NCBI GenBank assembly: GCA_903831635.1
Contig: CAIKYN010000019.1
Coordinates: forward strand, 1-8,557
Reading direction: 5' to 3'
Length of the DNA: 8,557 nt
Source: an uncultured Spartobacteria bacterium
Lineage (GTDB): Bacteria > Verrucomicrobiota > Verrucomicrobiia > Chthoniobacterales > UBA6821
Of the stretch, positions 7,561 through 8,557 are shown piece after piece. The position numbers were made by a program, and so were the translations under genes. Positions within the stretch are counted from its first letter, which is position 1. Every line of letters starts with the position of its first letter. Under the pieces are notes generated by a model. It was not told the origin of the DNA and ran no database searches. It saw nothing but the letters and a program-made list of their open reading frames with translations.

Positions 7561-8557
7561 AATCCGGCACCATCACTCATGAAGCCGACTCGGAAATCCC
7601 TTTGACCGACGGAACTCCTGAGAACTCCTCGCAAGATCTGCCACCGGAGATTCCCTCTCCATTGGATATGGAGACCCTTCATGGCTTAAGTCATAAGAAC
7701 CTTTTGGAGTTGATTGAATCAAGAAATCTCCCCCTTCACCGGGACTCCTCAAGGCATCATCTGACACTCGATCTGGCCCGTGATCAGGTCAAGAGAGGAG
7801 GTGTTCTCACTGCGGAAGGGATTCTGGAATTCGCTCCGGATGCACCGATGATTCGCTGGTCTCAATTTAATTTTCAGCCGACTCCCAGCGATCTCACGCT
7901 CCCCATCCCTCTTTTACGCCAGTACGGGTTGCGTCCAGGACTCAAAATCAAGGGAACAGTCACACTTCAATCCGAACGAAAACTGGCCATCCAGACGATC
8001 ACTGCGATCGAAGGAATCTCCCCGGAGGAATGGAAGAGCCCGACAGAGTTCGACAAACTCACGGCCATGTTCCCCAACAGGAGGATCTATCTGGAACAAC
8101 CCGGAAAAAACAATCCGACGGCTCGCGCTGTTGATCTGATCGCCCCTCTGGGAATGGGGCAGCGCGGATTGATCGTGGCACCGCCGCGTGTCGGAAAAAC
8201 CATGATGCTCAAGAGTCTGGCATTGGCGATCCGGGCTAATCATCCCGACGTCCACCTGATGCTCCTGCTCGTGGACGAGCGACCGGAAGAAGTCACAGAT
8301 CTGAAACGTGCCCTGGATTGCGATATCTTCAGCTCTACCTTCGATGAACCAACCGTCCGCCATGTGCAGGTATCTGAAATGGTTTCAGAGCGTTCCAAGC
8401 GGCTCGTGGAACTCAAGAAGGATGTGGTGATCCTCGTCGACAGCATCACGCGTCTTTCTCGCGGCTATAACAACAACATCAAGGGCAAAGGCCGCACCAT
8501 GAGCGGCGGCGTTGACTCTGCGGCCCTGGCCCGTCCCAAGAAGTTCTTCGGCTCGGC
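7557..8557 (+). CDS. rho: Transcription termination factor Rho, 3' partial
   Basis: Rho is a ring-shaped RNA-dependent ATPase and helicase that ends transcription and limits antisense RNA. The frame opens at ATG 7557, overlapping the coaE TGA as ATGA, and stays open for 333 codons to the window edge; the last base pair belongs to a split codon. An acidic N-terminal extension covers about residues 9-35. A Rho_N-type helical domain (about 36-82) and an OB-fold (about 86-152) follow. The ATPase domain has GLIVAPPRVGKT (Walker A, Lys214), LVDERPEEVTDL (240-249, with Glu241 matching the E. coli catalytic Glu211), STFDEPTVRHVQVSEMV, VVILVDSITRL (Walker B, Asp295) and SGGVDSAALARPKKFFG. The Q-loop and the segment before it read NNNIKGKGRTM. 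The OB-fold lacks the usual DGFGFLR motif, having DAPMIRW (95-101). The C-terminal third, including the R-loop and arginine finger, lies outside the window. No Shine-Dalgarno sequence precedes the ATG, so translation is probably coupled to coaE. Confidence 0.97.
   Translation, partial: MKSGTITHEADSEIPLTDGTPENSSQDLPPEIPSPLDMETLHGLSHKNLLELIESRNLPLHRDSSRHHLTLDLARDQVKRGGVLTAEGILEFAPDAPMIRWSQFNFQPTPSDLTLPIPLLRQYGLRPGLKIKGTVTLQSERKLAIQTITAIEGISPEEWKSPTEFDKLTAMFPNRRIYLEQPGKNNPTARAVDLIAPLGMGQRGLIVAPPRVGKTMMLKSLALAIRANHPDVHLMLLLVDERPEEVTDLKRALDCDIFSSTFDEPTVRHVQVSEMVSERSKRLVELKKDVVILVDSITRLSRGYNNNIKGKGRTMSGGVDSAALARPKKFFGS

Noticed and set aside
7914..8363. Antisense open frame of 149 codons opposite rho
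   Set aside because: It lies fully within the conserved ATPase-coding part of rho, has no recognisable domain and no start signal. It is a shadow of a strongly biased codon pattern.

Overview
The window carries six protein-coding genes, all on the + strand and closely packed. The first is cut by the left edge and the last by the right edge. The first four read as a piece of the Akkermansia-type pilus-like locus: an Amuc_1100-family protein, an Amuc_1099-family protein and two Amuc_1098-family secretins. This points to the phylum Verrucomicrobiota. The family assignments come from remembered family features, not from a database search, and genus or species cannot be told from this window.

Layout: 1-613 is the C-terminal part of an Amuc_1100-like protein. 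621-1709 is an Amuc_1099-like membrane-anchored protein. 1746-4298 is a full secretin. 4319-6901 is a second full secretin, paralogous to the first and only 20 nt behind it. 6961-7560 is coaE (dephospho-CoA kinase). 7557-8557 is the first 333 codons of rho, overlapping the coaE stop by an ATGA junction. No RNA gene, CRISPR array, insertion sequence or convincing terminator is visible. No gap between genes exceeds about 60 nt.

How the genes fit together: the 1100- and 1099-like proteins probably form inner-membrane-anchored periplasmic parts of a type IV pilus or type II secretion-like machine. The secretins would form its outer-membrane channel. The rest of the usual locus (PilM-like and Amuc_1102-like genes) would be expected to the left, outside the window. 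coaE and rho are housekeeping genes. They are probably reached by readthrough from the pilus genes or from a promoter I could not identify.

The most notable points are the tandem pair of diverged secretins, a calcium-type motif in the 1099-like protein whose acidic positions are lysines, a degenerate RNA-binding motif in the Rho OB-fold, and a three-unit pentapeptide repeat in the first secretin. I found no wholly novel system. The doubled secretin in a pilus-like locus is the best lead.
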